From assembly GCA_031265445.1 (NCBI GenBank), contig JAISCQ010000164.1, positions 1 to 38,841 on the forward strand: a DNA stretch of 38,841 bases, read 5' to 3'. The DNA is from Bacteroidales bacterium. GTDB lineage: Bacteria > Bacteroidota > Bacteroidia > Bacteroidales > UBA4181. Both the position numbers and the translations under genes were made by a program. This document shows, one piece after another, positions 9,056 through 17,993 of this stretch (position 1 is its first letter; each line of letters begins with the position of its first letter). A model generated the notes under the pieces. It had not been told where the DNA came from. It did not search any database and saw only the letters and a program-made list of their open reading frames with translations.

Positions 9056-9439
9056 TCAAAACCATTTCCGCTTTTTGGGTGGAGTTTCTTCTTGAAGAGG
9101 TTCATGATTCATCATTTGCCATACTTTTCCCCACTCCACAAATCCGCCAAGATTACGGTCGTCAATAAAGATATCGGCATGCACCTTGCGGCTCATCCGG
9201 GTTTCGTCCCATTCCTCTTCGGGATAGCTGCGGTTAACCGCGTAAAACTCTACGCCGTTTTTCCGGCAAAATGCTACGGCTTCGTCCAGTTCTTTTCCCG
9301 AACGGTAAGTCCACAAAATCAACAGGTGTCCTTCCTTTTGCAAGGTCTTGAGCGTCCTGAACGCAAAACGCTTCTCTTTCCCGATACCGGGATAACGATC
9401 GTCAACGATCGTCCCGTCAAAATCTACTGCGATAATCAC
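9056..9439 (-). CDS. Small HAD-superfamily hydrolase, BT0820-like
   Basis: A 127-residue cap-less HAD protein. The nucleophile motif DFDGT (Asp6 and Asp8) is at the N-terminus, the second motif appears as WTYRSG, and the C-terminal acidic pair is in FIDDRN. The spacing and the sequence YPEEEWDETRMSRKVHADIFIDDRN match the small hypothetical hydrolases of Bacteroidota typified by BT0820. The natural substrate is unknown. The gene stands alone, preceded by TATTTTTG at 9474-9467 on the minus strand. Confidence 0.85.
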   Translation of the reverse strand: MIIAVDFDGTIVDDRYPGIGKEKRFAFRTLKTLQKEGHLLILWTYRSGKELDEAVAFCRKNGVEFYAVNRSYPEEEWDETRMSRKVHADIFIDDRNLGGFVEWGKVWQMMNHEPLQEETPPKKRKWF

Positions 9440-9466
9440 TCTTGATCCGATTTATTTACCTGTTCG

Positions 9467-9474
9467 CAAAAATA
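9467..9474 (-). promoter_or_regulatory. -7 element for the HAD gene
   Basis: TATTTTTG on the minus strand lies 27 bases before the HAD start codon at 9439. No -33 partner is visible. Confidence 0.4.
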
Positions 9475-9520
9475 CAATAAATTTGACATCCGGAAGGAAA
9501 TATGAAAACGCGTTACCCTT

Positions 9521-9554
9521 TGACCCTGTCAGGCCCGGCGAACCCGGCAGGTCG
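9521..9554. repeat. Degenerate copy of repeat module A
   Basis: The stretch begins TGACCCTGTCAGG and ends GGCAGGTCG. It aligns with 151-184 of the left cluster with several substitutions, placing the repeat in the HAD-thioesterase gap. Confidence 0.55.
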
Positions 9555-9620
9555 CTGATGTACGTCAAATCAGGCTGTCCATCCTCCATATTTCTGATAC
9601 GTCCTGTGTATTTACTTGTT

Positions 9621-9628
9621 ATCTTTGT
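9621..9628 (+). promoter_or_regulatory. -7 element for the thioesterase gene
   Basis: TATCTTTG fits TAnnTTTG and lies 18 bases before the start at 9647, implying a very short leader. Confidence 0.5.
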
Positions 9629-9646
9629 CCTTTCAATCATATTATT

Positions 9647-10057
9647 ATGTATATATTCGAGACATCCATACGGGTGCGTTATGGCGAGACCGACCGGATG
9701 GGTTATGTATATTACGGCAATTATCCGTTGTATTACGAGGTTGGGCGCACGGAAATGCTGCGTTCCGCAGGGTTGAGTTATCGGGCAATGGAAGAGGAAG
9801 GTATCCTTCTGCCGGTTCATTCGCTGAGCATCAAGTATATGGAACCTGCGCGATATGATGATTTGCTGACTTTGAAGGTGATCCTCAAGGAATTGCCCAC
9901 AGCAAAAATTCAGTTTCACTATGAAATATACAACGAACAGGGCAAATTGCTGAATACGGGCGAAACGGTGCTGGTATTTGTGGATGCGCAAACCCGTCGG
10001 CCTTGCCGGGCGCCGGAAGCGCTTATCAAGGAACTGGAAAAATATTTTCCCGGCTAA
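9647..10057 (+). CDS. YbgC/4HBT-type acyl-CoA thioesterase
   Basis: A 136-residue single hot-dog domain enzyme expected to hydrolyse acyl-CoA thioesters in the cytosol. The diagnostic N-terminal motif reads [16 protein letters not shown], with the catalytic Asp at residue 16, followed by the helix [16 protein letters not shown]. The remaining strands ([32 protein letters not shown]) follow the family order. In some bacteria YbgC belongs to the tol-pal operon; here it is alone. Its stop codon overlaps that of the convergent ATPase gene: TAA at 10055-10057 shares bases with the opposite TAG at 10056-10054. Confidence 0.92.
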   Translation: MYIFETSIRVRYGETDRMGYVYYGNYPLYYEVGRTEMLRSAGLSYRAMEEEGILLPVHSLSIKYMEPARYDDLLTLKVILKELPTAKIQFHYEIYNEQGKLLNTGETVLVFVDAQTRRPCRAPEALIKELEKYFPG

Positions 10058-10758
10058 TCCACCCGGATGTTCGGGTTAATTTCGTCCGACTCCACCTCTC
10101 CGTCGCGGAGCCTGATGATGCGGTGAGCATAGCGGGCAATATCCTCTTCGTGGGTAACCAGTACGATGGTGTTGCCGTTGCGGTGTATTTCGCTGAATAG
10201 CCGCATAATGTCAATAGATGTTTTACTGTCCAGGTTCCCGGTAGGCTCGTCGGCCAGGATAATCGACGGGCTGCCGACCAGCGCACGGGCTACCGCTACC
10301 CTTTGGCGTTGTCCGCCTGACATTTCGTTGGGTTTGTGATGCATGCGTTCGGTAAGCCCTACCTGTTCGATCACTTCCAATGCCCGTTCCATACGTTCCG
10401 TTTTGGGTATGCCTGCGTATATGAGCGGCAGTTGTACGTTGCCCAAGGCGTCATAGCGGGGCAGGAGGTTAAAGGTCTGGAAAACGAAGCCAATTTCCTT
10501 ATTGCGGACTTCGGCCAGCTGGTCGTCGGCCATGGTGCTCACATCCTGACCGTTAAGGATGTAAGTGCCATGCGTGGGCGTATCCAGGCAACCGATAATA
10601 TTCATCAGGGTCGATTTTCCGGAACCCGACGGACCCATGATGGCTACGTATTCATTCTTTTCGATATCAACGGTTACCGTCTTGAGTGCGGGGACTTCAA
10701 TGGTTCCGCCCACCATATAAATTTTTGCAATATCTTTTAACTGGATCAGCTTTTCCAT
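10054..10758 (-). CDS. MacB/LolD-type ABC transporter ATP-binding protein
   Basis: A 234-residue ATPase with Walker [10 protein letters not shown], the Q-loop in [18 protein letters not shown], signature [15 protein letters not shown], Walker [13 protein letters not shown] and the switch His in VTHEEDIA. The family powers export of lipoproteins, macrolides or peptides together with a FtsX-type permease. No permease is adjacent, so the partner must be encoded elsewhere. The ATG at 10758 ([14 protein letters not shown]) is preferred over an in-frame ATG at 10833, which would add 25 hydrophobic residues unlike the family. A terminator at 10862-10899 separates it from the upstream TlpA-like gene. 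Confidence 0.92.
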   Translation of the reverse strand: MEKLIQLKDIAKIYMVGGTIEVPALKTVTVDIEKNEYVAIMGPSGSGKSTLMNIIGCLDTPTHGTYILNGQDVSTMADDQLAEVRNKEIGFVFQTFNLLPRYDALGNVQLPLIYAGIPKTERMERALEVIEQVGLTERMHHKPNEMSGGQRQRVAVARALVGSPSIILADEPTGNLDSKTSIDIMRLFSEIHRNGNTIVLVTHEEDIARYAHRIIRLRDGEVESDEINPNIRVD

Positions 10759-10861
10759 ACAAACTGTTTTGATGCTTGAAAACGAAATGATAAAGAAAGA
10801 TAAAAAAATTGTAACGGATGGCGAAATTAACATTTGTTAACGTGAACTGCGATATTTCCGA

Positions 10862-10899
10862 ATAAAAAAAGGCTGCCTCTTTCTATAAGGGCAACCTTC
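10862..10899 (-). terminator. Terminator of the TlpA-like gene
   Basis: On the minus strand the arms AGGTTGCC (10897-10890) and GGCAGCCT (10877-10870) pair with one G-U, and a T-rich run follows (the A-tract at 10862-10870 on plus). It lies 24 bases after the stop codon. Confidence 0.8.
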
Positions 10900-10922
10900 C
10901 TTTTGTTGTGGCATCCGGGTAT

Positions 10923-12860
10923 CTATATTGCCTTTTCGATATCCGCCTTCATCTTTTCCACACCCGGAAACCCGGTATACCGGGCCTGTTGTTTCCCTTG
11001 CCTGTTGTATATCATGTAGGTGGGAATTCCGTCGATGCCGTATGTTTTGTACCAGTATCCCCATTGTGCTTCGCTTACGCGGTAATGCTCGCCGGATATG
11101 CCGGGATAGGTCTTCGTCCATGTGTTCAGGGGCGATGTTTCGCCGGTAAGGTACAGGAACACCACGTCTTTTCCTTTCATCTCTTCCTTCAGCGGGTGAA
11201 TGGCTTTCATGGCCTGCATGCAGGGGCCGCACCAGGTTGCCCAAAAGTCAACTACAACTACTTTTCCTTTGTACCCGGCCAGGACAGCATCGAACATTTT
11301 TTCCTGCGTTACTTTTGGCAGTTCGTTCACGATGCTCTCTTTGTTTTCCCTGTTAGCAGCGATAACGGCAGCCATTTTATCGCTTTCGGCAATCAGGGTT
11401 TCGGCATAAGCGGGCCTGTCCTTGAAAGCAGCGCGCAGTTCCTGCTTGTCGGCATCGGTAAACAGTTTCATGTCGCTGAGTTGCCGCCCGTAGAATTGAC
11501 TCTGTACCACGTCGAACAGGACGCCCTGATCGGCGTCCGGCGCAAATTTTTCCCTGAAGCAGGCGAAACGTTCTTTTGCCGGTTTGTCGTTGCCGTCGGG
11601 AAGATTGAAATAATCGATATCTGCAAGCGCATCCGTCAAGTAAAGATAACCGGGAAGGTACGACATGTGATCATTGAGTCCGGTTTTCAGGAACGAGTAG
11701 TATTCCGCGTCCGGCTTTTCGGGTTTGAAAGTTACCTTATCCCTGTCTTCGCGCTTGATCCGGTTTATCTGCATGTAGGCCGCATTGACAAACTCTTCGT
11801 ACTGCATCAGCAGGGGATAAATTTCCATTTTGATGGAGTTTTCTACCATCATCTGCGTATGGGCAGGGTAGTTTTTTTGTTTTACTTCATCCAGTTTCCG
11901 GTTCATGATGCCCCATATATGCTGTTTAAATTCTTCAGGTTTCATGTTTACGGTTTCCTGCATCAGCTGCTGATAGTCGAACAGGCCATGCGATGCCCGG
12001 TCGATGGCTTTCAGGTCGGCGCTCGTGAAACAACTCCCGACAACATACTGGTAAATGGAATCGCCGGGTTCTTTATCTGTCCGGTAACGCGACAGAAAGC
12101 GGCTGCGTTTCTTCAGGTCGATATACATTTTTACTTCCCTGCCGGGAATCAAAAATACAGAACCTAAGGAAGAGCTGGTGATGCCGGTCATGCCCGGTGT
12201 GATCTCGCCACTGAACGAGCCGTCTTCGGCAATCGGGAATTTGACTTCGATTCTTTCCCCATAAGCAATATTGGCTGTATAAAAAGTAACTTCACGAGGT
12301 TCCATGCCATCGACATAACCCAGCAGCCGGCCGCTCACCTTAGCCGGTTGTGTGCTGCAACCGGGCGCAGGCAGCGGTTCGGATGATGTATTTGCTGCCT
12401 CCTGCGGGATGGCGTCGAACGTCACCCTGGCGTTGGGCAACAAATAAATTCCCCAAATCTTGAAGCAGTCGGGACAATCGCTTTCGATAAAGTCGATTTT
12501 GGTAATTTCCGGCTTCAATGGAGGGAAAAAGAGCTTGAACGAAATGGTTCCCGACTCGGGCATAAAGGTCTCTTCGTCGAGGTTAATCCCCTCGGTCCAC
12601 ACTACCTGCAGTTTATCGCTGCCCCCGCTTTCGCGAATGTAGGTGTCCTTGCTGATCCTGATCCAGTTGTGCGGGCGGAAATATGCATCGATATGGAAAA
12701 CCGTAGCCGAATCGGACATTTCTATTTTATCGATTTCGAGGGTAGGGCCGCTCGACAGATCAAATACGGGCCGCTCGACAACCGCAGGCCGTTCCGGGCT
12801 ACAATTATACAAGCCCCATACGCAAAGGGTTATGATGATTAAATTTTTCAAATTTTTCAT
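10923..12860 (-). CDS. TlpA-like thioredoxin-fold lipoprotein
   Basis: A 645-residue envelope protein. The hydrophobic N-terminus ends in LYNC, a lipobox-like site, so it is probably a lipoprotein facing the periplasm. Residues 20 to about 250 are beta-rich and include a CSTQPAKVSGRL strand typical of the domains that precede thioredoxin modules in Bacteroidota. Residues 260-500 look helical. The C-terminus is a TlpA/ResA thioredoxin domain with WCGPC at 543-547 and a cis-proline in GIPTYMI at Pro613. Family members reduce periplasmic disulphides, for example in cytochrome c maturation, but the substrate is not indicated by context. The gene is monocistronic, with a promoter at 12911-12938 and a terminator downstream. 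Confidence 0.88.
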   Translation of the reverse strand: MKNLKNLIIITLCVWGLYNCSPERPAVVERPVFDLSSGPTLEIDKIEMSDSATVFHIDAYFRPHNWIRISKDTYIRESGGSDKLQVVWTEGINLDEETFMPESGTISFKLFFPPLKPEITKIDFIESDCPDCFKIWGIYLLPNARVTFDAIPQEAANTSSEPLPAPGCSTQPAKVSGRLLGYVDGMEPREVTFYTANIAYGERIEVKFPIAEDGSFSGEITPGMTGITSSSLGSVFLIPGREVKMYIDLKKRSRFLSRYRTDKEPGDSIYQYVVGSCFTSADLKAIDRASHGLFDYQQLMQETVNMKPEEFKQHIWGIMNRKLDEVKQKNYPAHTQMMVENSIKMEIYPLLMQYEEFVNAAYMQINRIKREDRDKVTFKPEKPDAEYYSFLKTGLNDHMSYLPGYLYLTDALADIDYFNLPDGNDKPAKERFACFREKFAPDADQGVLFDVVQSQFYGRQLSDMKLFTDADKQELRAAFKDRPAYAETLIAESDKMAAVIAANRENKESIVNELPKVTQEKMFDAVLAGYKGKVVVVDFWATWCGPCMQAMKAIHPLKEEMKGKDVVFLYLTGETSPLNTWTKTYPGISGEHYRVSEAQWGYWYKTYGIDGIPTYMIYNRQGKQQARYTGFPGVEKMKADIEKAI

Positions 12861-12910
12861 ACTGTTTACATTTTGATGATTGATGATGGTTGATAAATTC
12901 TATTGTCGGA

Positions 12911-12938
12911 CAAAGTTACATATTAAAGACGATGCAAA
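12911..12938 (-). promoter_or_regulatory. Promoter of the TlpA-like gene
   Basis: On the minus strand TTTG (12938-12935) and TAACTTTG (12918-12911) are separated by 16 bases, a little short of the consensus. The start codon is 50 bases downstream. Confidence 0.45.
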
Positions 12939-13090
12939 AAAAAAATTGTTACACGAAGATGCAATTCTTTTTGTAAGGCAACGACGCGATAAGCGGTGCA
13001 ATTCAAATTAGCCAGCCTGTCAAGGCAAAACAAGTTCATTTCTGTATGTCCATATTCACGAAAAACGAGGTTTCATTCAATGTGAACATT

Positions 13091-13218
13091 GAGTATTACC
13101 GTACTCGACACTCGAGTACGGTAATACTCAACACCCGAGTACGATAATACTCAACACCCGAGTACGATAATACTCGACACCCGAGTACGGTAATACTCGA
13201 CACCCGAGTACGGTTGTA
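13091..13218. repeat. 23-bp tandem repeat, five units, with a flanking palindrome
   Basis: Five head-to-tail 23-base units occupy 13104-13218 (13104, 13127, 13150, 13173, 13196). Each contains TACTCG-ACACC-CGAGTA or a close variant, a small hairpin. Just upstream, GAGTATTACCGTACTCG (13091-13107) is the exact reverse complement of 13112-13128, making one larger hairpin with the first unit. The unit length is not a multiple of three and no frame is open, so it is non-coding. It is not a CRISPR array because there are no spacers. Confidence 0.9.
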
Positions 13219-13376
13219 CGCGGGTGTCAGGTACAGTCATACCGGATTAAACTGTTAGCGGCCTGGCAAACCTTCCGGTTTTCAACTGCCTGCTTTCTTT
13301 GGTGTTGCCTTGCGAAAGCGTTGTGCGGACTTCTACATAATCCCATACGCAAAGGACTTGTCAATAAGTTAGCGTA
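13219..13376. other. Intergenic stretch with no recognised feature
   Basis: I see no start-to-stop frame with homology, no hairpin with a U-tract and no TAnnTTTG element in this part of the 1-kb gap between the TlpA-like gene and the hybrid sensor gene. Confidence 0.5.
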
Positions 13377-13778
13377 TCAATACGGTACGATCATGTAATT
13401 CCACCCGGTTCCGCCTGCCGCATCGGTAGATGCACCGGTTTGAAGAACTTTGTTGCTTATGTCTGCATCATTTTGGGACCGGATTACGATTCGTTTTCGC
13501 TGAACGCGGATACCCCGCTCGGCGAAGCCTGCGCCGTGCAGAGGAAGCTGCCTTTTCGCTCCGGGTAGCTGCCTTTTTGCTTCGGGCAGCTGACTTTTCG
13601 CTCCGGGCAGCTGACTTTTTGCTCCGGGTAGCTGACTTTTTGTTTCGGGTAGCTGACTTTTCGCTCCGGGTAGATGACTTTTCGCTCCGGGCAGCTGACT
13701 TTTTGCTTCGGGCAGCTGACTTTTTGCTCCGGGCAGCTGACTTTTTGCTTCGGGTAGATGATTTTTTGTAAAATCCGG
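13377..13778 (-). pseudogene. Possible start-less gene remnant crossing the 21-bp minisatellite
   Basis: On the minus strand a frame is open for 134 codons between the stop at 13781-13779 and the TGA at 13379-13377, but it has no ATG, GTG or TTG near its beginning. Through the minisatellite it reads as a QLPGAKS heptad, and then continues into a non-repetitive tail with NDADISNKVLQTG and ends GGTGWNYMIVPY. Of three common variable positions in the repeat, two (CTG/CTA and GCA/GCG) are silent in this frame and one (GGA/GAA) is not. The other frames change residues more often. This suggests past coding, but no family was recognised. It may equally be chance. Confidence 0.3.
13546..13755. repeat. 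21-bp minisatellite, ten units
   Basis: Ten contiguous 21-base units of the type AGCTGACTTTTTGCTCCGGG plus one base run from 13546 to 13755, with C/T variation at a few fixed positions. Three degenerate units follow on the right, rich in TTTTTGTAAAA. The 21-base period is seven codons, so all six frames give heptad repeats: a basic KSAARSK type on minus (13468-13782), LRAADFS on plus, and QLPGAKS in another minus frame. Confidence 0.92.
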
Positions 13779-13857
13779 TCATCTTTTTGTAAAAACAGAC
13801 ATTTTTTTTGTAAAAACTGTTTATAGCTTGTAGAAATTGACCGATTTTTGAATTTCT

Positions 13858-13889
13858 ATTGTTTTTTACTGAAATGCAGCATACTTTAG
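13858..13889 (+). promoter_or_regulatory. Possible promoter of the hybrid sensor gene
   Basis: ATTG (13858-13861) and TACTTTAG (13882-13889) are separated by 20 bases, with one mismatch in each half to the Bacteroidota consensus. The start codon is 27 bases downstream. Confidence 0.35.
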
Positions 13890-13916
13890 CAGCCTTACAT
13901 ATATATCATACCGGTC

Positions 13917-16900
13917 ATGCAGCTATTTTGCAAACACATCCTCACTGTTTTGTTCTTCATCGCCTGCTGTTCCTGCAAGCATGCGGCGGATTATGGCTAT
14001 GTGCTTCCGCGTGAAGCAGATGATTCCCAGACCACATCCCCGCTTGTGTCGTACCTCAACATAACGTCATTCTGCCGGGATTCGCTGGGTTACATGTGGA
14101 TTGCCACGCTGGACGGACTGAACCGCTACAACGGATACGAATTTGTACATTACCGCCACGACGCGAATGATTCCACTTCGCTGGACAATGTGTTTATCTA
14201 TTCGCTCTTTCTCGATTCGGCTCATCGCTTATGGATCGGTACCGCCACCGGCATCAACCGCTACGACTTCGCCGACAACCGTTTTGTACGTTACACCAAT
14301 CCGGAAATAACCGGCTACACCGCCTTCTTCGAGGATCATGCGGGATGTATCTGGGTCGCCACGTTTTCAGGACTTGCCTACATGGATACCGTACATCAAA
14401 CCGTAAAACTGTTGCCCGACGGCCCGAAACAGTGCAGCCTGGTCCGGGAAGACAAACAGCGCCGGCTATGGACAGGCACCAAGGGAGGACAGGGACTGGC
14501 CCTGAAAAAGAACGATTCATGGGAATATTTCCCGCTGCCCGGAAACCGTCGCGTAAACTGTATCTACCAGGATTCGCAGCATATCTGGTGGCTGGGCACC
14601 GAGGCCGGCATCGCGTTATTTGACCCGTTGAACGGAACATTCGGCGAACCACCCTTCCCCTGCTCATGGGATATTAATTTCATCGAAGAGATAGAACCGC
14701 TGAAACTGCTCATCGGCACAAACGGACAAGGCATGTTCCAATATGACATCGTTTCGAGGCGGTTAGTGCATGACGAACCCCGGAAACTGAATCCGTTTCA
14801 TTCCGTCCAGATGCTCTCCTGCTACGTGGACAAACAGAACAATGTATGGACAGGAACTTTCGACAAGGGTTTTTTCGTATGGAACAAAGAACTGGACTAT
14901 TTCAACGCCGACCATCAACTCAGCGACCGCTTCAAGGGCAAATTTATCACGCGCATTACGGAAGACCGCTACGGCAATCTCTGGATCGCTACCCGTTACG
15001 ACGGCCTGTTCTGTTACACATCCAAACAGAAACTGATTTCGTACCGGGCGCAAAACCCGGATTTATTCCCCGATGAAAACGATTTTTTAGAATCTATTTT
15101 CATCGATTCGCAGGACCGAATCTGGATCGGCCTGGCAAACCGCCTGATCGTAGCTCGCATCTCGTCCGGCGGAGAACTGCGCGCGCCGGAATACGTTCAC
15201 CTGCCCGACGTAAGAACGACCAAGGAAGACCTGCACGGCAATATCTGGATCGGCACCCGGTCGGAACTGTTAAAAATAGAAAGCGGGCAACCTCCTGTCG
15301 CCCTCAAATCCATGCTGAAGCAGTTCAGCAACGTTCCCGATATTTGTATCCGCTCGAACGGCGACATCTATTTTTCGGTCTTCGAAACCGGCATTTTCAG
15401 GATCGGGGAAAATGATACCGCGATACAGAAGGTGAAAATCCCGCCGGAAGCTCAAAAAATAGCCCATCGCTGCGTTACTTTTTTTGAAGATTCCAAACAT
15501 CGCCTCTGGATGGGAAGTTACGGTAACGGCATGGCCTGCCTGGCAGAAGAAGAATGTATGATTTTCACCCGTAACGACGGATTGCCGAACAACAATATCC
15601 TGTGTTTCTGCGAAGATTCGCAAGGCGACATCTGGATGAGCGCCTCGCACGGAATCTGCAAACTGCGTTTTTCCGATACCACGCTTACCAACTATTTCAG
15701 CAGCGACGGCGCCCTGGGCGATCAATATTTCGAAAAGGCCGGATTGCGACATTCCGACGGACGTATTTTCTTCGCCGGCAACCACGGATTTACCTCCTTC
15801 AACCCCATCGAAGTCTTCTCCAACAAACATGCGCCCAGGATATGCATCGAAGACTTGAAAATATCCAACCGAAGCGTCAAACCCGGAAAAGGATCCGTAC
15901 TGACCAAAAACATCCTCCTCACCCGTGAGGTCACGCTCAACCACAAGCAAAATACCATTTCACTGGACTATGCCGGCATCGACTATCTGTTGCCGGATAA
16001 ACTGACCTATAAATATCAAATGGAAGGAATAGACACAAAATGGAACCTCGTAGGAAACCTGCGCCGAATATCCTATCCTACTCTTCCGCCGGGAAACTAT
16101 ACGTTCAAAGTACACGCCGTCAACCGCGATGGCGTGGAAAGCCTTCGCCCTGCAACCTTATCCATCAGCGTCAAACCGGCGCCCTGGTTCTCATGGTGGG
16201 CCTGGTCGCTGTATCTGTTTGCTTTCCTTTTACTGACATTCATGCTTTTCCGGTTTTCCTTTAAACTGAAAATGGACCGCCGTCTTCTCGAACTGGAACA
16301 TAATGAAAGGAAACGCGAACGCGAAGTATCGGAAATGAAAATCACCTTCTTTACCAACATATCCCATGAGCTGCGCACCCCGCTCACCCTCATCTCCGCC
16401 CCGCTGGAACAGCTCCTTTCCATGGATTCGCCGGACGAAAACAACACATGGCTGCTGAAAATCATCTCCCGCAATGTGCAAAACATGTTACGCCTGATCA
16501 ACCAGCTAATTGATTTCAGGAAAATAGAAGACGGAATACTCGCACTGCAGGTACAGCAAACGGACTTGATACGGCACGTACGCAACATACGGGAAAATTT
16601 CGCCTATCCGGCCGACCGTAAAAACATCACGATGCCCTTTTACCCGCATGTGCCGGAATTGTACGCCTGGACGGATACGGACAAACTCGAAAAAATCCTG
16701 CACAATTTATTATCCAATGCGTTAAAATATACGCCCGAAAACGGATGCGTGGAAATCCTGACCGGCGAACTGACCGGAACAGTCGCCGCAGAAAAATATC
16801 AAATCAACACCGGACAGGAACATCCGTTTGTAGAGATTACCGTGACGGACACCGGCGCCGGCATCCCCAACGACAAACTCAGCGAACTGTTCATCCGCTA

Positions 16901-17933
16901 CCGACAAATCAAAAATCCATCAGGAAACAAACCGGATTACAGCGGTAGCGGGATCGGGCTCTACTATACCAAACGACTGGTGGAAAAACACCATGGAAAA
17001 ATCCGGGCCGAAATAAAACCCGGCGGAGGTATGATCTTTTCGTTCATCCTCCCGATGGCAGACATCTATTCAAAACATGAAAAAATATCCCAAACAGACA
17101 TCATACCCGATGACACCCCAAAAAACATCCCATTGTCGAAAAAAAACGGGACACAGGAACATCCGTACTGTATTTTAATCGTGGAAGACAATATCGAGCT
17201 GAGAGATTTTATCCGGCGCATGCTCAGTGACAGCTACCGGGTAAGGGAAGCTCCGAACGGAGAAACGGCCTGGAACATGATACAAAACAACTCCATCGAC
17301 TTAATCCTGAGTGATATCATTATGCCGGGAATATCAGGATATCAGCTTTGTTCCCTGGTAAAGGAAAGCCCCGAATTTTGCCATATCCCCGTTGTGATCC
17401 TGACCGCCAAAAGCAGTATCAACGACCAGATGGAAGGCTTGGAACATGGCGCCGACGCTCACATCTGCAAGCCATTTCATGTGAATCACATGCTCCTGGT
17501 CATTAAAAATCAGTTTATCAACCGGGACCGGCTGCGCCGATACTTTTCCACGCCACAGTCACAGGAAAAGACGTCCATTCCGGTACCTATCAACGAATAT
17601 GACCGGAAATTTATGGATAAACTGACGGATCTGCTGAATCAAAGATTATCCGACCCAAACCTTGATATTGATTTAATCTCCCGGGAAATGGGATTCAGCC
17701 GCACAGGATTCTACCGGAAAATTAAAGGACTGACAGATACGGCGCCCGTTGATTTTTTGAAAAGCTACCGCTTGCGACGGGCCGCCGAAATGATGATGAA
17801 ACATATCCCATTGATCGACATCGCAGAACAAACGGGCTTCAATTCCTATTCCTATTTTTCAAAAGCATTTAAAAAACAATACGGAGTATCTCCAAAAGAA
17901 TATCAAAACTCCCGGCTAACACCCATCGATTGA
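13917..17933 (+). CDS. Hybrid two-component system sensor/regulator (HTCS)
   Basis: A 1338-residue one-protein signalling system that senses a periplasmic ligand and controls transcription. The order is: N-terminal signal sequence; two seven-bladed-propeller-type regions of Reg_prop repeats (such as YMWIATLDGLNRYNGYEF and RLWIGTATGINRYD) over about residues 45-670; a Y_Y_Y domain to about 745; a membrane helix near 757-781; HisKA with phospho-accepting His817 in SHELRTPLTL; HATPase with NLLSNALKYTP, DTGAGIP and SGSGIGLYY; a receiver with Asp1133 in LILSDIIMPG; and a C-terminal AraC-type HTH ending GVSPKEYQN. In Bacteroides such proteins regulate adjacent polysaccharide-utilisation loci in response to oligosaccharides. 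Here no susC/susD or enzyme cluster flanks it, so its target is unknown. Confidence 0.97.
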   Translation: MQLFCKHILTVLFFIACCSCKHAADYGYVLPREADDSQTTSPLVSYLNITSFCRDSLGYMWIATLDGLNRYNGYEFVHYRHDANDSTSLDNVFIYSLFLDSAHRLWIGTATGINRYDFADNRFVRYTNPEITGYTAFFEDHAGCIWVATFSGLAYMDTVHQTVKLLPDGPKQCSLVREDKQRRLWTGTKGGQGLALKKNDSWEYFPLPGNRRVNCIYQDSQHIWWLGTEAGIALFDPLNGTFGEPPFPCSWDINFIEEIEPLKLLIGTNGQGMFQYDIVSRRLVHDEPRKLNPFHSVQMLSCYVDKQNNVWTGTFDKGFFVWNKELDYFNADHQLSDRFKGKFITRITEDRYGNLWIATRYDGLFCYTSKQKLISYRAQNPDLFPDENDFLESIFIDSQDRIWIGLANRLIVARISSGGELRAPEYVHLPDVRTTKEDLHGNIWIGTRSELLKIESGQPPVALKSMLKQFSNVPDICIRSNGDIYFSVFETGIFRIGENDTAIQKVKIPPEAQKIAHRCVTFFEDSKHRLWMGSYGNGMACLAEEECMIFTRNDGLPNNNILCFCEDSQGDIWMSASHGICKLRFSDTTLTNYFSSDGALGDQYFEKAGLRHSDGRIFFAGNHGFTSFNPIEVFSNKHAPRICIEDLKISNRSVKPGKGSVLTKNILLTREVTLNHKQNTISLDYAGIDYLLPDKLTYKYQMEGIDTKWNLVGNLRRISYPTLPPGNYTFKVHAVNRDGVESLRPATLSISVKPAPWFSWWAWSLYLFAFLLLTFMLFRFSFKLKMDRRLLELEHNERKREREVSEMKITFFTNISHELRTPLTLISAPLEQLLSMDSPDENNTWLLKIISRNVQNMLRLINQLIDFRKIEDGILALQVQQTDLIRHVRNIRENFAYPADRKNITMPFYPHVPELYAWTDTDKLEKILHNLLSNALKYTPENGCVEILTGELTGTVAAEKYQINTGQEHPFVEITVTDTGAGIPNDKLSELFIRYRQIKNPSGNKPDYSGSGIGLYYTKRLVEKHHGKIRAEIKPGGGMIFSFILPMADIYSKHEKISQTDIIPDDTPKNIPLSKKNGTQEHPYCILIVEDNIELRDFIRRMLSDSYRVREAPNGETAWNMIQNNSIDLILSDIIMPGISGYQLCSLVKESPEFCHIPVVILTAKSSINDQMEGLEHGADAHICKPFHVNHMLLVIKNQFINRDRLRRYFSTPQSQEKTSIPVPINEYDRKFMDKLTDLLNQRLSDPNLDIDLISREMGFSRTGFYRKIKGLTDTAPVDFLKSYRLRRAAEMMMKHIPLIDIAEQTGFNSYSYFSKAFKKQYGVSPKEYQNSRLTPID

Positions 17934-17993
17934 AGCGAGTGGGGTAGCCGGCGGAAGGGGTGCGTCGCTGTCTTTTTCACCGCGATCAACCTG

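Noticed and set aside
13104-13218. CRISPR array
   Set aside because: The 23-bp units are directly contiguous with no spacers, and no cas gene is present.
13430-13771. Plus-strand 113-codon frame with LRAADFS heptads
   Set aside because: A 21-bp repeat yields heptads in every frame. Variable positions are mostly non-silent here and no promoter precedes it.
13468-13782. Minus-strand 104-residue basic KSAARSK protein resembling histone H1 tails
   Set aside because: The basic composition follows from the repeat sequence; the common variants change Ala/Thr and Lys/Glu, and no promoter or ribosome site is visible. Kept only as a note within the minisatellite entry.
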